Source of the DNA: Candidatus Tectomicrobia bacterium
Lineage (GTDB): Bacteria; UBA8248
DNA: 64,000 nucleotides
Assembly: GCA_016192135.1 (NCBI GenBank)
Contig: JACPUR010000013.1
Location: 62,001-126,000, forward strand
Direction of reading: 5' to 3'
Part shown: piece by piece, positions 15,840-24,365 of the stretch
Numbering within the stretch: the first letter of the stretch is position 1
Layout of the letters: every line of letters begins with the position of its first letter
Position numbers and translations under genes: made by a program
Notes under the pieces: generated by a model
Databases searched by the model: none
Told to the model about the DNA's origin: nothing
Seen by the model: the letters and a program-made list of their open reading frames with translations, nothing else

Positions 15840-17456
15840 ATGATTACGGCTCTCGACTATGGAATCTTGTTCCTCTATTTCGCCGGGATGATCGCGCTGT
15901 CGGTCTTCCTCGGCCGCCGGTACGCCGGCCGGAAGGATTACTTCCTCGGGGGCCAGCGCATCCCGGACTGGGCCATCGCCGCCTCCATCATGGCCACCCA
16001 GGCCAGCGTCATCAGCATGATCAGCGCCCCCGCCTTCGTGGCCGTGCGCCCGGGCGGAGGCCTCATTTGGATTCAGTACGAGTTCGCCCTCCCGCTCGCC
16101 ATGATCCTCGTGATGGCGGTCCTCGCCCCCTACTTCTACAGGGCCAAGATCATCACCGTGTACGAGTACCTGGAGCGCCGCTTCGACGCCCGCACGCGGG
16201 CCGTGTTCAGCCTGGTGTTCCAGCTCAGCCGCGCCCTGGCCACGGGGGTCGCCATCTATGCCGCGGCGATCCTGCTGTCCATCATCCTGGACACCCCGCT
16301 GTGGGCCTCCATCCTGCTGATGGGGTCCATCTCGATCGTCTACACGACCATCGGCGGCATCTCGGCCGACATCTGGAGCGACGTGATCCAGCTCGTCCTC
16401 CTTTGGGCGGGGACGTTCGTCGTCCTGTGGTTTGCCGTCGCGGCGGGCGGGGGCTGGACGGAGGTGATCGCCCACATCCCGGCCGAGCGGTTCCGCGCGG
16501 TGGACTTCGCCTCGCATGGAATCGGCGACGGCAGGACGTTCGGCTTCTGGCCGATGGTGCTGGGAGGTTTTTTCCTCTACGCCTCCTACTACGGATGCGA
16601 CCAGAGCCAGATTCAAAGGGTGCTATGCGCGGAATCGGAGCGGAAGGCGCGCCGCGCCCTGTGGCTGAACGGGCTGTGGCGCTTCCCGCTGGTGCTCTCC
16701 TACTGCCTGGTGGGCCTGGTCATGGCCGGCTTCGTGGTGAAGGAGCCCACCTTCACGGCCTCCATCCCGGAGGACCACCTCGACTACATGATCCCCCTCT
16801 TCATCAAGCACTACGTCCCGCCGGGCCTGACGGGGCTCATCCTGGCGGGGATGTTCGCCGCGGTCATGTCCAGCATCGATTCCGCCTTCAACTCCCTCTC
16901 GGCCGCCAGCGTCCAGGACGTCTACGTCCGCTACGTCAACCCCAGCGCCACGGAACGCCAGTGCCTCTTCTGGTCGCGCGCCGCCACGGCCATCTGGGGC
17001 GTCCTGTGCACGGGGCTCGCCTTTTGGGTGGGGAACCTGGCCCCGACGGTCATCGAGGGGATCAACAAGATCGGCTCCGCCTTCTACGGGCCGACGCTCG
17101 CCGCCTTCTTGGTCGCGATTCTCAGCCGGCGGGCGACGGGGAACGGTGTGGTCTGGGGGCTTGCGTGCGGGGTGGGGCTGAACATCGTCCTGTGGGCCGG
17201 GTACGACGATTCCGTCTCCTGGCTATGGTGGAACGCCATCGGCTGCGCCGTCACGGTGGCCGTCGCCTCCCTGCCGGCCTTCAGAGGGCCGGGGCTCCCG
17301 CCCGCCCAGGCGGACCAGCTGACGATGAGCTGGGCGGAGATGCGGAAGGGCTTCTGGGAGGAACGGGCCATGTACGGGTCCCTGGCCTTTTACTTCCTGC
17401 TCATCATCCTCGTCTCATACGGCCTGTGGTTCCTGCAGCCCGGACCGGGCCGGTAG
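15840..17456 (+). CDS. Sodium:solute symporter (SSS family)
   Basis: A 538-residue integral membrane protein with about 13 hydrophobic segments and the SSS-family organisation. The N-terminal part reads FLGRRYAGRKDYFLGG and IPDWAIAASIMATQAS; the core has YYGCDQSQIQR near 245 and GMFAAVMSSIDSAFNSLS near 340. The Ser/Asp-rich helix in the last motif corresponds to the region that contributes to sodium binding in family members. It imports an organic solute (sugar, amino acid or compatible solute) with sodium. The location next to the glucosylglycerate and trehalose genes suggests, but does not show, a role in osmolyte uptake. Confidence 0.92.
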   Translation: MITALDYGILFLYFAGMIALSVFLGRRYAGRKDYFLGGQRIPDWAIAASIMATQASVISMISAPAFVAVRPGGGLIWIQYEFALPLAMILVMAVLAPYFYRAKIITVYEYLERRFDARTRAVFSLVFQLSRALATGVAIYAAAILLSIILDTPLWASILLMGSISIVYTTIGGISADIWSDVIQLVLLWAGTFVVLWFAVAAGGGWTEVIAHIPAERFRAVDFASHGIGDGRTFGFWPMVLGGFFLYASYYGCDQSQIQRVLCAESERKARRALWLNGLWRFPLVLSYCLVGLVMAGFVVKEPTFTASIPEDHLDYMIPLFIKHYVPPGLTGLILAGMFAAVMSSIDSAFNSLSAASVQDVYVRYVNPSATERQCLFWSRAATAIWGVLCTGLAFWVGNLAPTVIEGINKIGSAFYGPTLAAFLVAILSRRATGNGVVWGLACGVGLNIVLWAGYDDSVSWLWWNAIGCAVTVAVASLPAFRGPGLPPAQADQLTMSWAEMRKGFWEERAMYGSLAFYFLLIILVSYGLWFLQPGPGR

Positions 17457-17494
17457 CCTGGGTGGGCCTGCATTGTGCCGGCGCGGCCGCCGTT

Positions 17495-18787
17495 TCATGT
17501 GAACGAAGCCTCTACCTGCCGGCCCCACTTCTCGCCGCTCTCCCAGCGGTCGATGAGATAGTCCTTGTGTGTCTCGAAGACCTCGGCCTGCTCCTCCACC
17601 AGGGTCTCGGCCTCCCGGCTGCTCATTTTCTGGGTGTGCGCGACGAAGGAACCCACGCGGGCGTAGTAGAGCGGGCTCATCAAGTCCACGAGCTTGAAGT
17701 GGTGATCGGGCAGGTGGTGGAAGACGGCGGCGAAGTCGTAGAGGATTCGCACCCAGACCTCATCCGGCAAGACGAAATTCCGGACGTTGCGGACGCGCGC
17801 CAGATGGTGAAGCAGCTTGAAGCTCTCCGGATCGATCAAGTCCCGCCACGTGCTCTTGAAGAGATGGAAACCCGTCTGGTAGGCGGAGATGAGCTTGCTC
17901 AGGCTGGCCTGGACCGCCTCGGGCTCCTGCGCCCACAGGTCCACCTGCCCGAAGGAATCCACGGGCTGGCTCCCCCGGATTTTTTTCCAGATGTGCTCGC
18001 TCACGCCCATTATGCGGAAGAGCGTGATCACGACCTGCCGGAACATGAAGCCCAGGTCCGTCGCCGGATCCTTGGCGTCATGCACCTTGAGGCCCAGATT
18101 GGCTTGGCAGATCTTGAAGCCTTGGGTGATGGCCATCGTGGTCATCCAGATGTCGATTCCGTAGCGGGCGACGTCGGTGTCCCACACGTCCTGCTCGGAA
18201 TAATAGCGGGCCAGGGTGTCGCGGAAGCCGAAGTCGCCCCCGATCGGCTGGCGGATGCGCTTGCCGTACAACGCGCGGGTGAGGCTGTAGACGATGTTGT
18301 TCGTGATGGTCCCGTCATACTTGCTGCGGGCGTAGTTCGGCGCGACGAAGTCGTAGCCCTTGACGAGCATGGGATCGAGCAGATAGCGGATCCAGTCCGG
18401 GGTGATGCTCCTCAGGTCCGAGTCGAACACCACGCAACCCTGGGCGCCGAGCCTCTGGACCGCCTCGAAAATGAGCCGGAAGGCGGAGCCCTTGCCGCCG
18501 GGCCCGCGGTAGATGGTGACGATCAGCTCTTGCCAGGGAGCGAGCTCGACCTCACGGGCGACCTCCCGGGTGTCGTCGGTGGAGCCGCCGTCCGAGACGA
18601 TGATCACGGCCCGGAGGCTCTTGTCGTATTCCTTGAGGCCCTTGCTGGCGGTGGAAACGACGTGGGCGATCGTGTCCACGTTGTTGAAGCAGGGGATGCC
18701 GATCACGACATCCGCCTTGCCTATCTGTTCCATCCTGCGCGCGACCGGAGGCCTCATCGCGGAATGTATCTTGCCGAATTTGCCCAT
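17495..18787 (-). CDS. Glycosyltransferase, glucosylglycerate-synthase-like (GT81/GT78-type fold)
   Basis: A 430-residue inverted-repeat-free GT-A protein. The nucleotide-sugar region shows VVIGIPCFNNVDTI (27-40), IVSDGGSTDDT (63-73), GPGGKGSA (95-102) and a metal-binding DSD (122-124). GGDFGFRD near 205 and DTDVARYGIDIWM near 220 resemble acceptor-side motifs of mannosyl- and glucosylglycerate synthases. The C-terminal 150 residues are helical. It starts 18 bases after the phosphatase gene on the same strand and probably shares its transcript. Direct synthesis of glucosylglycerate (from NDP-glucose and glycerate), or extension of it, is inferred from context. Confidence 0.75.
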   Translation of the reverse strand: MGKFGKIHSAMRPPVARRMEQIGKADVVIGIPCFNNVDTIAHVVSTASKGLKEYDKSLRAVIIVSDGGSTDDTREVAREVELAPWQELIVTIYRGPGGKGSAFRLIFEAVQRLGAQGCVVFDSDLRSITPDWIRYLLDPMLVKGYDFVAPNYARSKYDGTITNNIVYSLTRALYGKRIRQPIGGDFGFRDTLARYYSEQDVWDTDVARYGIDIWMTTMAITQGFKICQANLGLKVHDAKDPATDLGFMFRQVVITLFRIMGVSEHIWKKIRGSQPVDSFGQVDLWAQEPEAVQASLSKLISAYQTGFHLFKSTWRDLIDPESFKLLHHLARVRNVRNFVLPDEVWVRILYDFAAVFHHLPDHHFKLVDLMSPLYYARVGSFVAHTQKMSSREAETLVEEQAEVFETHKDYLIDRWESGEKWGRQVEASFT

Positions 18788-18805
18788 TCGCCCCTCTCGC
18801 TGCGA

Positions 18806-19651
18806 TTAACTTCCGGACAATAAAGGCTCCAGGTTCAATTCGCGGAACAAATCCTCCACGCCGGCCTTCCAGCCGGCGGGGCCGGGCGCGGGAGCCACCC
18901 GGACGCCGGGCACCGCGGCGAGCTCGGGCCTGAGCCCCTCTTTCGCGGGAATGGCGACGGCGCGGTCCGCCCAGCGCAGGAGCGGTAAATCGTTCGGGCC
19001 GTCCCCGATCCCTATCGTGAGGACGCCGCCGGTCTTCCGCCGGTACATGTCCGCGAGGCGGGCCGCCGCCGTTCCTTTATCGAAGGATCCCGTCAGGTGG
19101 TGAAACCGCCCCCCCCGGGCGTAGCGGAGCCCCTTGGAGCCCGCCCACTCCCGGACGGGGGCCAAGTCCTCCGCCGCCGTCCCGCCGGTCCGGATGAACG
19201 GAACGCTGGCCCGGCGATCCCGCATCCTGGGAATCCAGCCGGCCGGCAGCGAGGTCAGCCTCTGGAGCTCGGCGTCGTCCATCTCGAAATATGCGCGCAG
19301 AGGAAGGGCCAGCGCCCGCCGCATCTCAAGGAACGCCTCCCGGAGCGCCTCCACAGGCGGCCCGAGGGTTTGTACGCTGTAGCCCCCCTCCTCCCGGGAG
19401 CCGTCCGGCGCATCCGGGAAAAGGCCGGCCGGGCAGAAGAGGACGCCTCCCCCCTCGGCGATGAACGGATCGGCCAGGCCGAGGTTTGTTACGTAACCTT
19501 CGATCTCGGCGCCGGTCTTCGAAGAGGTGAGGATGAGGGCGGCGCCGCTCTTCCGCAGGTCCTGGGCGGTCTTGCGCGCCTCATCCATTCCGTAGGTGTC
19601 ATGGTCGAGGAGTGAGCCGTCGAGGTCTGAAAAAACCAGGATTTTCCGCAA
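18806..19651 (-). CDS. HAD-family mannosyl/glucosyl-3-phosphoglycerate phosphatase
   Basis: A 281-residue HAD-IIB protein, the usual length for MPGP/YedP phosphatases. It has the nucleophile motif FSDLDGSLL with Asp9 and Asp11, motif II ILTSSK, a Lys in FDKG and motif III/IV GIGDGPNDLPLL near 220. The start must be TTG at 19651 because no ATG or GTG fits before motif I; GGAG lies ten bases upstream. It should remove the phosphate from glucosyl-3-phosphoglycerate made by the divergent GpgS, yielding glucosylglycerate. Mannosyl specificity cannot be excluded from sequence. Confidence 0.87.
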   Translation of the reverse strand: MRKILVFSDLDGSLLDHDTYGMDEARKTAQDLRKSGAALILTSSKTGAEIEGYVTNLGLADPFIAEGGGVLFCPAGLFPDAPDGSREEGGYSVQTLGPPVEALREAFLEMRRALALPLRAYFEMDDAELQRLTSLPAGWIPRMRDRRASVPFIRTGGTAAEDLAPVREWAGSKGLRYARGGRFHHLTGSFDKGTAAARLADMYRRKTGGVLTIGIGDGPNDLPLLRWADRAVAIPAKEGLRPELAAVPGVRVAPAPGPAGWKAGVEDLFRELNLEPLLSGS

Positions 19652-19955
19652 GTCGCATGAACTCCAGCGATAAAAAACAAGGCGGAGGCCGGATTTTCCA
19701 CGAATGGGCGTCCAGCTTTCGCTTCCATGAGTGTAAAAAAAGTTTCCCGCCCCTGTAAAGACACCTTCTTGCGCTATTTGTTTGGATATCCTAGAATTCG
19801 CCCCGTCTTTAGCCCCGGGGCATGGCCTTTCCGGGGCATGGCCTTTCCGGGGCGCTCCTGGCCCACCGCCTTTTAAATACATGATCCGGCGCGACTGCCT
19901 GCTGCATATCAAAGCCGGTCCTTTATCTCCGCTGCCCAACGATGAGAGAACTCCC
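19652..19955. promoter_or_regulatory. Divergent control region of the glucosylglycerate genes
   Basis: These 304 bases separate the phosphatase (minus) and gpgS (plus). A good sigma-70-like pair reads toward gpgS: TTGCGC at 19769-19774 and TAGAAT at 19792-19797 with 17 bases between. That would start RNA near 19804 and leave a leader of about 150 bases containing a tandem repeat. The stretch near 19665-19760 has A/T runs and probably holds the opposite promoter, though no clear boxes were found. No gene is seen. Confidence 0.45.
19815..19853. repeat. 16-bp tandem repeat in the gpgS leader
   Basis: The unit CCGGGGCATGGCCTTT occurs at 19815-19830 and 19831-19846 without change, followed by a partial third copy (CCGGGGC). 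CCGGGG and CCTTTCC alternate, so the repeat can vary by slippage. It lies downstream of the predicted gpgS promoter and about 100 bases before the start codon. Confidence 0.8.
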
Positions 19956-21215
19956 ATGGCAGATTTCTTCCAGAACGGCGTCATCACCACCCTGAATAAA
20001 ATCCGCACCGATAATGTGGAAAGGCTGGAGGCGCAGTTGCGCCGCTTCAATGAGGTCAGTCCCATCTCCTTGCTGCTCCCCTGCCTCTACAGCGAACTGG
20101 AAGGTCCCGCCCTCCGGAATATCGTGGACGTCCTCTCGAAGGTGGATTACCTCGACGAGATCGTGGTGGTGCTGGGCCGTGCGCACACCTCCGAGTTCCT
20201 CCATGCCATCGATTTCTTCTCCCCGCTCCGCAATTGCACGATCCTCTGGCTGGACAGTCCTCGGATGAAGGCGATCTTCAAGCTTCTCGACGAGAACGAG
20301 ATCCAGGTGAACATACCGGGAAAGGGACAGGCGGTCTGGATCGGCATCGGCTACATCCTGGGCAAACGCCGGGCCGACACCATCGTCCTTCACGATTGCG
20401 ACATCCTGACCTACGACAGCGGGTTCATCGCCCGGCTGTGCTATCCGATCGCCAACCCGAGCTTCGATTACGAGTTCACCAAGGGCTTCTACGCGCGGGC
20501 CTCGAACCGCCTGAACGGGCGGGCTTCCCGGCTGCTCGTCAACCCGCTGAGCCGGGCCCTCCGCCACCACGCGGGCCAGGGAGGGAAGCATCCCTTCCTC
20601 GACTACCTGGACAGCTTCCGTTATGCGCTGGCCGGGGAGATGGCCATCCGGCGCGAACTGGCCCGCATCAATCGCATCCCCATGGATTGGGGCCTTGAAG
20701 TGGGCACCTTGGCGGAAGTCTTCCGCAACTCCTCGACCAAGCGCGTCTGCCAGGTGGAAGTATGCGACGTCTATGACCACAAGCATCAGGACCTCTCCGC
20801 GGACGATCCGGGGGGCGGTCTCTTCCGCATGAGCATCGACATCACCCGTTCCATCCTCTACACCCTGGCGTCGGAGGGCGTCTCCTTCTCGGCCGGCTTC
20901 ATCCGCTCCCTGACGGCCGCCTATCTCCGGAACGCGCAGGACGCCATCGTCCACTACCACGCGGTGGCGAGCTACAACGGCTTCCAGTTCGACCGCCATG
21001 CCGAAGAGACGGCGATCGAAACCTTCGCGGAGGGAATCAAGATCGCCTGCGAGGTTTTCCTGCAGGAACCTCTGGAGTCCCCACAGGCGCCCAATTGGAA
21101 CCGGGTGGCCGCGGCGGTCCCCGGCCTCATGGGCCAACTCGTCCAGGCGGTCGCGGAAGACAACGCCAATCCCAGCGTGGAGATATTGACCGGGGAATTG
21201 AAGGAGCGGGTGTGA
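19956..21215 (+). CDS. gpgS: Glucosyl-3-phosphoglycerate synthase
   Basis: A 419-residue GT-A glycosyltransferase, close to the family's usual length. It has LLLPCLYSELEGPAL (39-53), PGKGQAVWIG (121-130), a metal-binding DCD (147-149) and the acceptor region MDWGLEVGTLAEV near 245-257. It transfers glucose from a nucleotide sugar to 3-phosphoglycerate, the first step of the two-step route to glucosylglycerate, an osmoprotectant. The start at 19956 is chosen from family length; the frame is open further upstream but that would run into the predicted promoter. The ribosome site (GAGAG) is weak. It is divergent from the phosphatase and second glycosyltransferase. Confidence 0.88.
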   Translation: MADFFQNGVITTLNKIRTDNVERLEAQLRRFNEVSPISLLLPCLYSELEGPALRNIVDVLSKVDYLDEIVVVLGRAHTSEFLHAIDFFSPLRNCTILWLDSPRMKAIFKLLDENEIQVNIPGKGQAVWIGIGYILGKRRADTIVLHDCDILTYDSGFIARLCYPIANPSFDYEFTKGFYARASNRLNGRASRLLVNPLSRALRHHAGQGGKHPFLDYLDSFRYALAGEMAIRRELARINRIPMDWGLEVGTLAEVFRNSSTKRVCQVEVCDVYDHKHQDLSADDPGGGLFRMSIDITRSILYTLASEGVSFSAGFIRSLTAAYLRNAQDAIVHYHAVASYNGFQFDRHAEETAIETFAEGIKIACEVFLQEPLESPQAPNWNRVAAAVPGLMGQLVQAVAEDNANPSVEILTGELKERV

Positions 21216-21445
21216 ACCCGGCCGCGGCCCCATCGGCGCGGCGAAAAGGGGGATCGGTCCGTGCCCAAACGCTTGAAAAAGAGCCGCAACCTCTATAGAT
21301 TCATTGCGGGACGCCGGCCGCGCGGTTCCTTCTGAGCCGTCCGGGGCGGCTGCCGCCACGCTTCTTTTCTTTTCGTTCCTGACCGCCTCCTTCCAGAGTC
21401 TCGCCGTGATGGCCAAACAATCCGTCCGGCCCCTTCCGGCCGGAC

Positions 21446-23602
21446 ATGCATAGCCGCTCGAGTGCCACGGGATTCTTCCAGGCCGGAAGAAACTGCTGGC
21501 GCGTGGAAGAAGCCTCGCGCGTCGCCTTCCTCGTCGACGCCGCGGCCTATTTCTCCGCCTTCGCATCGGCCGTGAGGCGGGCGAGCCGGTCCATCCTCAT
21601 CTGCGGATGGGACATCAACAGCCAAGTGGAACTCCTCCGGAACGGCGAGGACAACGGCGGCTTTCCCAGCCGAGTGGGGCCCTTCCTCGACGCCGTCGTG
21701 GCCAGGAATCCCGATCTCCACGCGCACATACTGACGTGGGATTTCGCCATGCTGTACGCGCTCGACCGGGAGTTCTTTCCCGTTTTCCGGCTGGATTGGA
21801 GCACCCACCGCCGCATTCACTTCCAGCTGGACGGCACCCACTGCCTTGGCGCCTGCCATCACCAGAAAATCGTTGTGATCGACGACGCCGTCGCCTTCGT
21901 CGGGGGTATCGACCTCGCGCAGGACCGATGGGATACGCCGGAGCATCTCCCCAACGATCCGCGGCGGGTAACCCCGGGCGGCGTTCCTTACCCGCCCAAG
22001 CACGACGTCCAAATCATGGTGGAAGGCCCGCCCGCCGCCGCGCTTGGAGCGCTCGTGCGGGAGCGCTGGATGCGGGCGACCGGCGCCACCATCGCGGAGC
22101 CGGTCCCCGCCGCAAGCTCCAGGAGAGACATTTGGCCCTCGGCCTTTCCTCCCGGCATGGAGAATGTCCCCGTCGCCATCGCCCGCACCTATCCTGAATT
22201 CAAGTGCTGGCCGAAGGTGCGCGAGGTGGAGGCGCTGTATCTCGATTCCATCCGGGCGGCGCGCCGGGCGATATACGTCGAAAACCAGTATTTCAACTCA
22301 TTCGCCGTCGGAGAGGCGCTGGAGAAAAGGCTCCGCGAGCCGGACGGGCCCGAGATCCTCCTGCTGCAATCCAAGGAAATCACGGGCTGGCTCGAGGGGA
22401 CGACGATGGGGACCCTCCGGGCCAGGCTCATCCGGCGCCTCAGGGAGGCGGACCGGTTCGGCCGCTTCCACGTGTGTTATTCCGCCCTCCCGGACCCGGC
22501 CGTAGACCTGACGATTCACTCCAAGCTGATGGTGGTGGACGACTTCCTGGTGCGAGTGGGCTCATCCAACCTGAACAACCGCTCCATGGGCTTGGATTCG
22601 GAATGCGACCTCTGCATCGTCGCCGAGGACGAGCGGACCCGGAAGGCCATCGCCGGCATCCGCAACCGGCTTCTCGGAGAGCACCTGGGGGTCCCTCCGG
22701 AGAAGGTGGAGGAAACCTACCGATCGAGCGGCTCCTTGGCTTTCACCGCGGCCGCCTTGGGCGGGGAGAACCGGCGCCTCGTTCCCCTCGAGGTGAAGGC
22801 CGACGAATGGCTGGACACCGCGCTGCCCTCGTCGGTGGATCCGGAGCGGCCGGTATCGACGGATGAGCTGCTCGAATGGTTTCTGCCGAAAGATGAGGAA
22901 GGCAAGGCGGCTTATCCCCTGATCGGGTTCGGCGCCGCCGTGGCTGTCATGCTTGCCCTGGCCGTGGCCTGGCGGGTCACCCCGATGAGCGAGTGGCTGA
23001 CCGTCGAGGCCCTCGCCGGCTGGACGGCCTATTTCAGGGCCGGCCTGCCCGAACTCCTCCTGATTCCGGCCCTGTTCGTCCTCGGGAGCCTGGTCATGTT
23101 CCCGGTGACCATCATCGTCGCCATGCTTCCCCTTATTTTCGATCCGCTCTCCAGCCTCCTCTATTCATTCATGGGCATCCTGGCGAGCGCCTCGGCGACC
23201 TATGCCGCCGGCCGCTTTCTGGGCCGGGACGCGGTGCGGAAGATGGGGCGTACGAAATTGAACCGCCTGAGCCGGGTGCTCGCCAATCAAAGCTTCACCA
23301 CGATGAGCATCGTCCGCCTGATTCCCCTGGCGCCCTATTCGGTGGTCAACATGGTCGCGGGGGCCTCCCGCGTGCCGTTCGGATCGTTCCTGCTCGCATC
23401 GCTGGTCGGCATGTCCCCGGGCATCCTCGCCGCCACCCTCTTTTCGAACCAGCTGAAATCCGCCTGGAACAACCCCGGCCCGGGAAGCCTCCTCATGCTC
23501 GTCTTCATCGTGGCGGCCACGGCGGCCGGGAGCGTTTGGCTGCACCGGAGGCTCAGGCCGCAGCTTGAATCCTCCGGGGCCGGCGATGGGAGAGGCGCGT
23601 GA
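21446..23602 (+). CDS. Phospholipase D-family protein fused to a VTT/DedA membrane domain
   Basis: A 718-residue protein with two modules. Residues 1-about 450 are a PLD-type enzyme with two complete HxK(x)4D motifs: His139/Lys141/Asp146 (HHQKIVVIDD) and His358/Lys360/Asp365 (HSKLMVVDD, followed by GSSNLNNRSMG). After a linker, residues about 490-700 form a hydrophobic VTT (SNARE-associated, DedA-like) domain with GRFLGRDAVRK and RLIPLAPYSVVNMVAG. The enzyme half should hydrolyse or transfer phosphatidyl groups; the VTT half may bind or move lipids. The stop overlaps the GTG of the next gene. No strong ribosome site precedes the ATG. Confidence 0.88.
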   Translation: MHSRSSATGFFQAGRNCWRVEEASRVAFLVDAAAYFSAFASAVRRASRSILICGWDINSQVELLRNGEDNGGFPSRVGPFLDAVVARNPDLHAHILTWDFAMLYALDREFFPVFRLDWSTHRRIHFQLDGTHCLGACHHQKIVVIDDAVAFVGGIDLAQDRWDTPEHLPNDPRRVTPGGVPYPPKHDVQIMVEGPPAAALGALVRERWMRATGATIAEPVPAASSRRDIWPSAFPPGMENVPVAIARTYPEFKCWPKVREVEALYLDSIRAARRAIYVENQYFNSFAVGEALEKRLREPDGPEILLLQSKEITGWLEGTTMGTLRARLIRRLREADRFGRFHVCYSALPDPAVDLTIHSKLMVVDDFLVRVGSSNLNNRSMGLDSECDLCIVAEDERTRKAIAGIRNRLLGEHLGVPPEKVEETYRSSGSLAFTAAALGGENRRLVPLEVKADEWLDTALPSSVDPERPVSTDELLEWFLPKDEEGKAAYPLIGFGAAVAVMLALAVAWRVTPMSEWLTVEALAGWTAYFRAGLPELLLIPALFVLGSLVMFPVTIIVAMLPLIFDPLSSLLYSFMGILASASATYAAGRFLGRDAVRKMGRTKLNRLSRVLANQSFTTMSIVRLIPLAPYSVVNMVAGASRVPFGSFLLASLVGMSPGILAATLFSNQLKSAWNNPGPGSLLMLVFIVAATAAGSVWLHRRLRPQLESSGAGDGRGA

Positions 23603-24309
23603 GGAGGGAGCACGGCTGCTTCTCCATCTCCTCCTACAACATCCACCGGTGCATCGGAAGCGACGGCGGAATGGACCCGGGGCGGATATCCCAGGTGATT
23701 GGCGAGATGGATTGCGACATCGTCGGCCTGCAGGAGGTGGACTCGCATCGAACGGACGGGGGCCTCTCGTATCAGATGGATTATCTGTCGGACGCGACCG
23801 GCCTCGTGGCCATCCCCGGACCCACCATCCAGACCCAGGACCGGCACTACGGGAACGTGCTGCTGTCCGCCCATCCCGTCCTGGACGTCCGGCGCCTGGA
23901 TCTGAGCGTCCGGGGAAGGGAGAACCGCGGGGCCCTCGATGTCGATGTGGAAATTCACGGCCGGCGGGTCCGGGTGGTGGTCACCCACTTCGGCCTTTTC
24001 GGCACGGAGCGCCGGCAGCAGACCGCGCGCCTGCTGGAGTACCTTGGGACGGCCTGCTGCGGGATGTGCGTCCTGCTGGGCGACATCAATAACTGGCTCC
24101 CGTTCGGCCCGATGTCGCACCGCCTGAACTTCCACTTCGGGCGCACGCCGCTGCAGAGGACCTATCCCGCCTGGCTCCCCATCCTGGGCCTGGACCGAAT
24201 CTGGGTGAGCCCGCCGCGGGCGCTCCTGGACATCAGTGTGCACCGCTCACGGCTCGCGCGGATGGCCTCGGATCACCTTCCGCTGAAGGCCGTCATCCGG
24301 GCGCTGTGA
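23599..24309 (+). CDS. Endonuclease/exonuclease/phosphatase (EEP) family protein
   Basis: A 236-residue protein starting with GTG (23599) that overlaps the stop of the PLD-VTT gene by four bases, so translation is coupled. EEP motifs are visible: SYNIHRCIG at the N-terminus with the family Asn, LQEVDSHR with the metal-binding Glu, VTHFGLF, LLGDINNW and a final SDHLPLKA. The family covers nucleases, inositol phosphatases and sphingomyelinases. Coupling to a phospholipase D suggests a lipid headgroup phosphodiesterase or phosphatase rather than a nuclease, but this is inference. Confidence 0.85.
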   Translation: MRREHGCFSISSYNIHRCIGSDGGMDPGRISQVIGEMDCDIVGLQEVDSHRTDGGLSYQMDYLSDATGLVAIPGPTIQTQDRHYGNVLLSAHPVLDVRRLDLSVRGRENRGALDVDVEIHGRRVRVVVTHFGLFGTERRQQTARLLEYLGTACCGMCVLLGDINNWLPFGPMSHRLNFHFGRTPLQRTYPAWLPILGLDRIWVSPPRALLDISVHRSRLARMASDHLPLKAVIRAL

Positions 24310-24365
24310 CGCGGGAAGCGGGGATAGCGAATGCGTGAGGCGGCGAGGACAGGAGACATGAACGG

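Noticed and set aside
16067-18823. A 918-codon plus-strand open frame running across the symporter and into the glycosyltransferase on the other strand
   Set aside because: It overlaps two well-recognised genes in other frames, has Arg/Gly/Pro-rich composition typical of shadow frames in high-GC DNA and shows no family motif.
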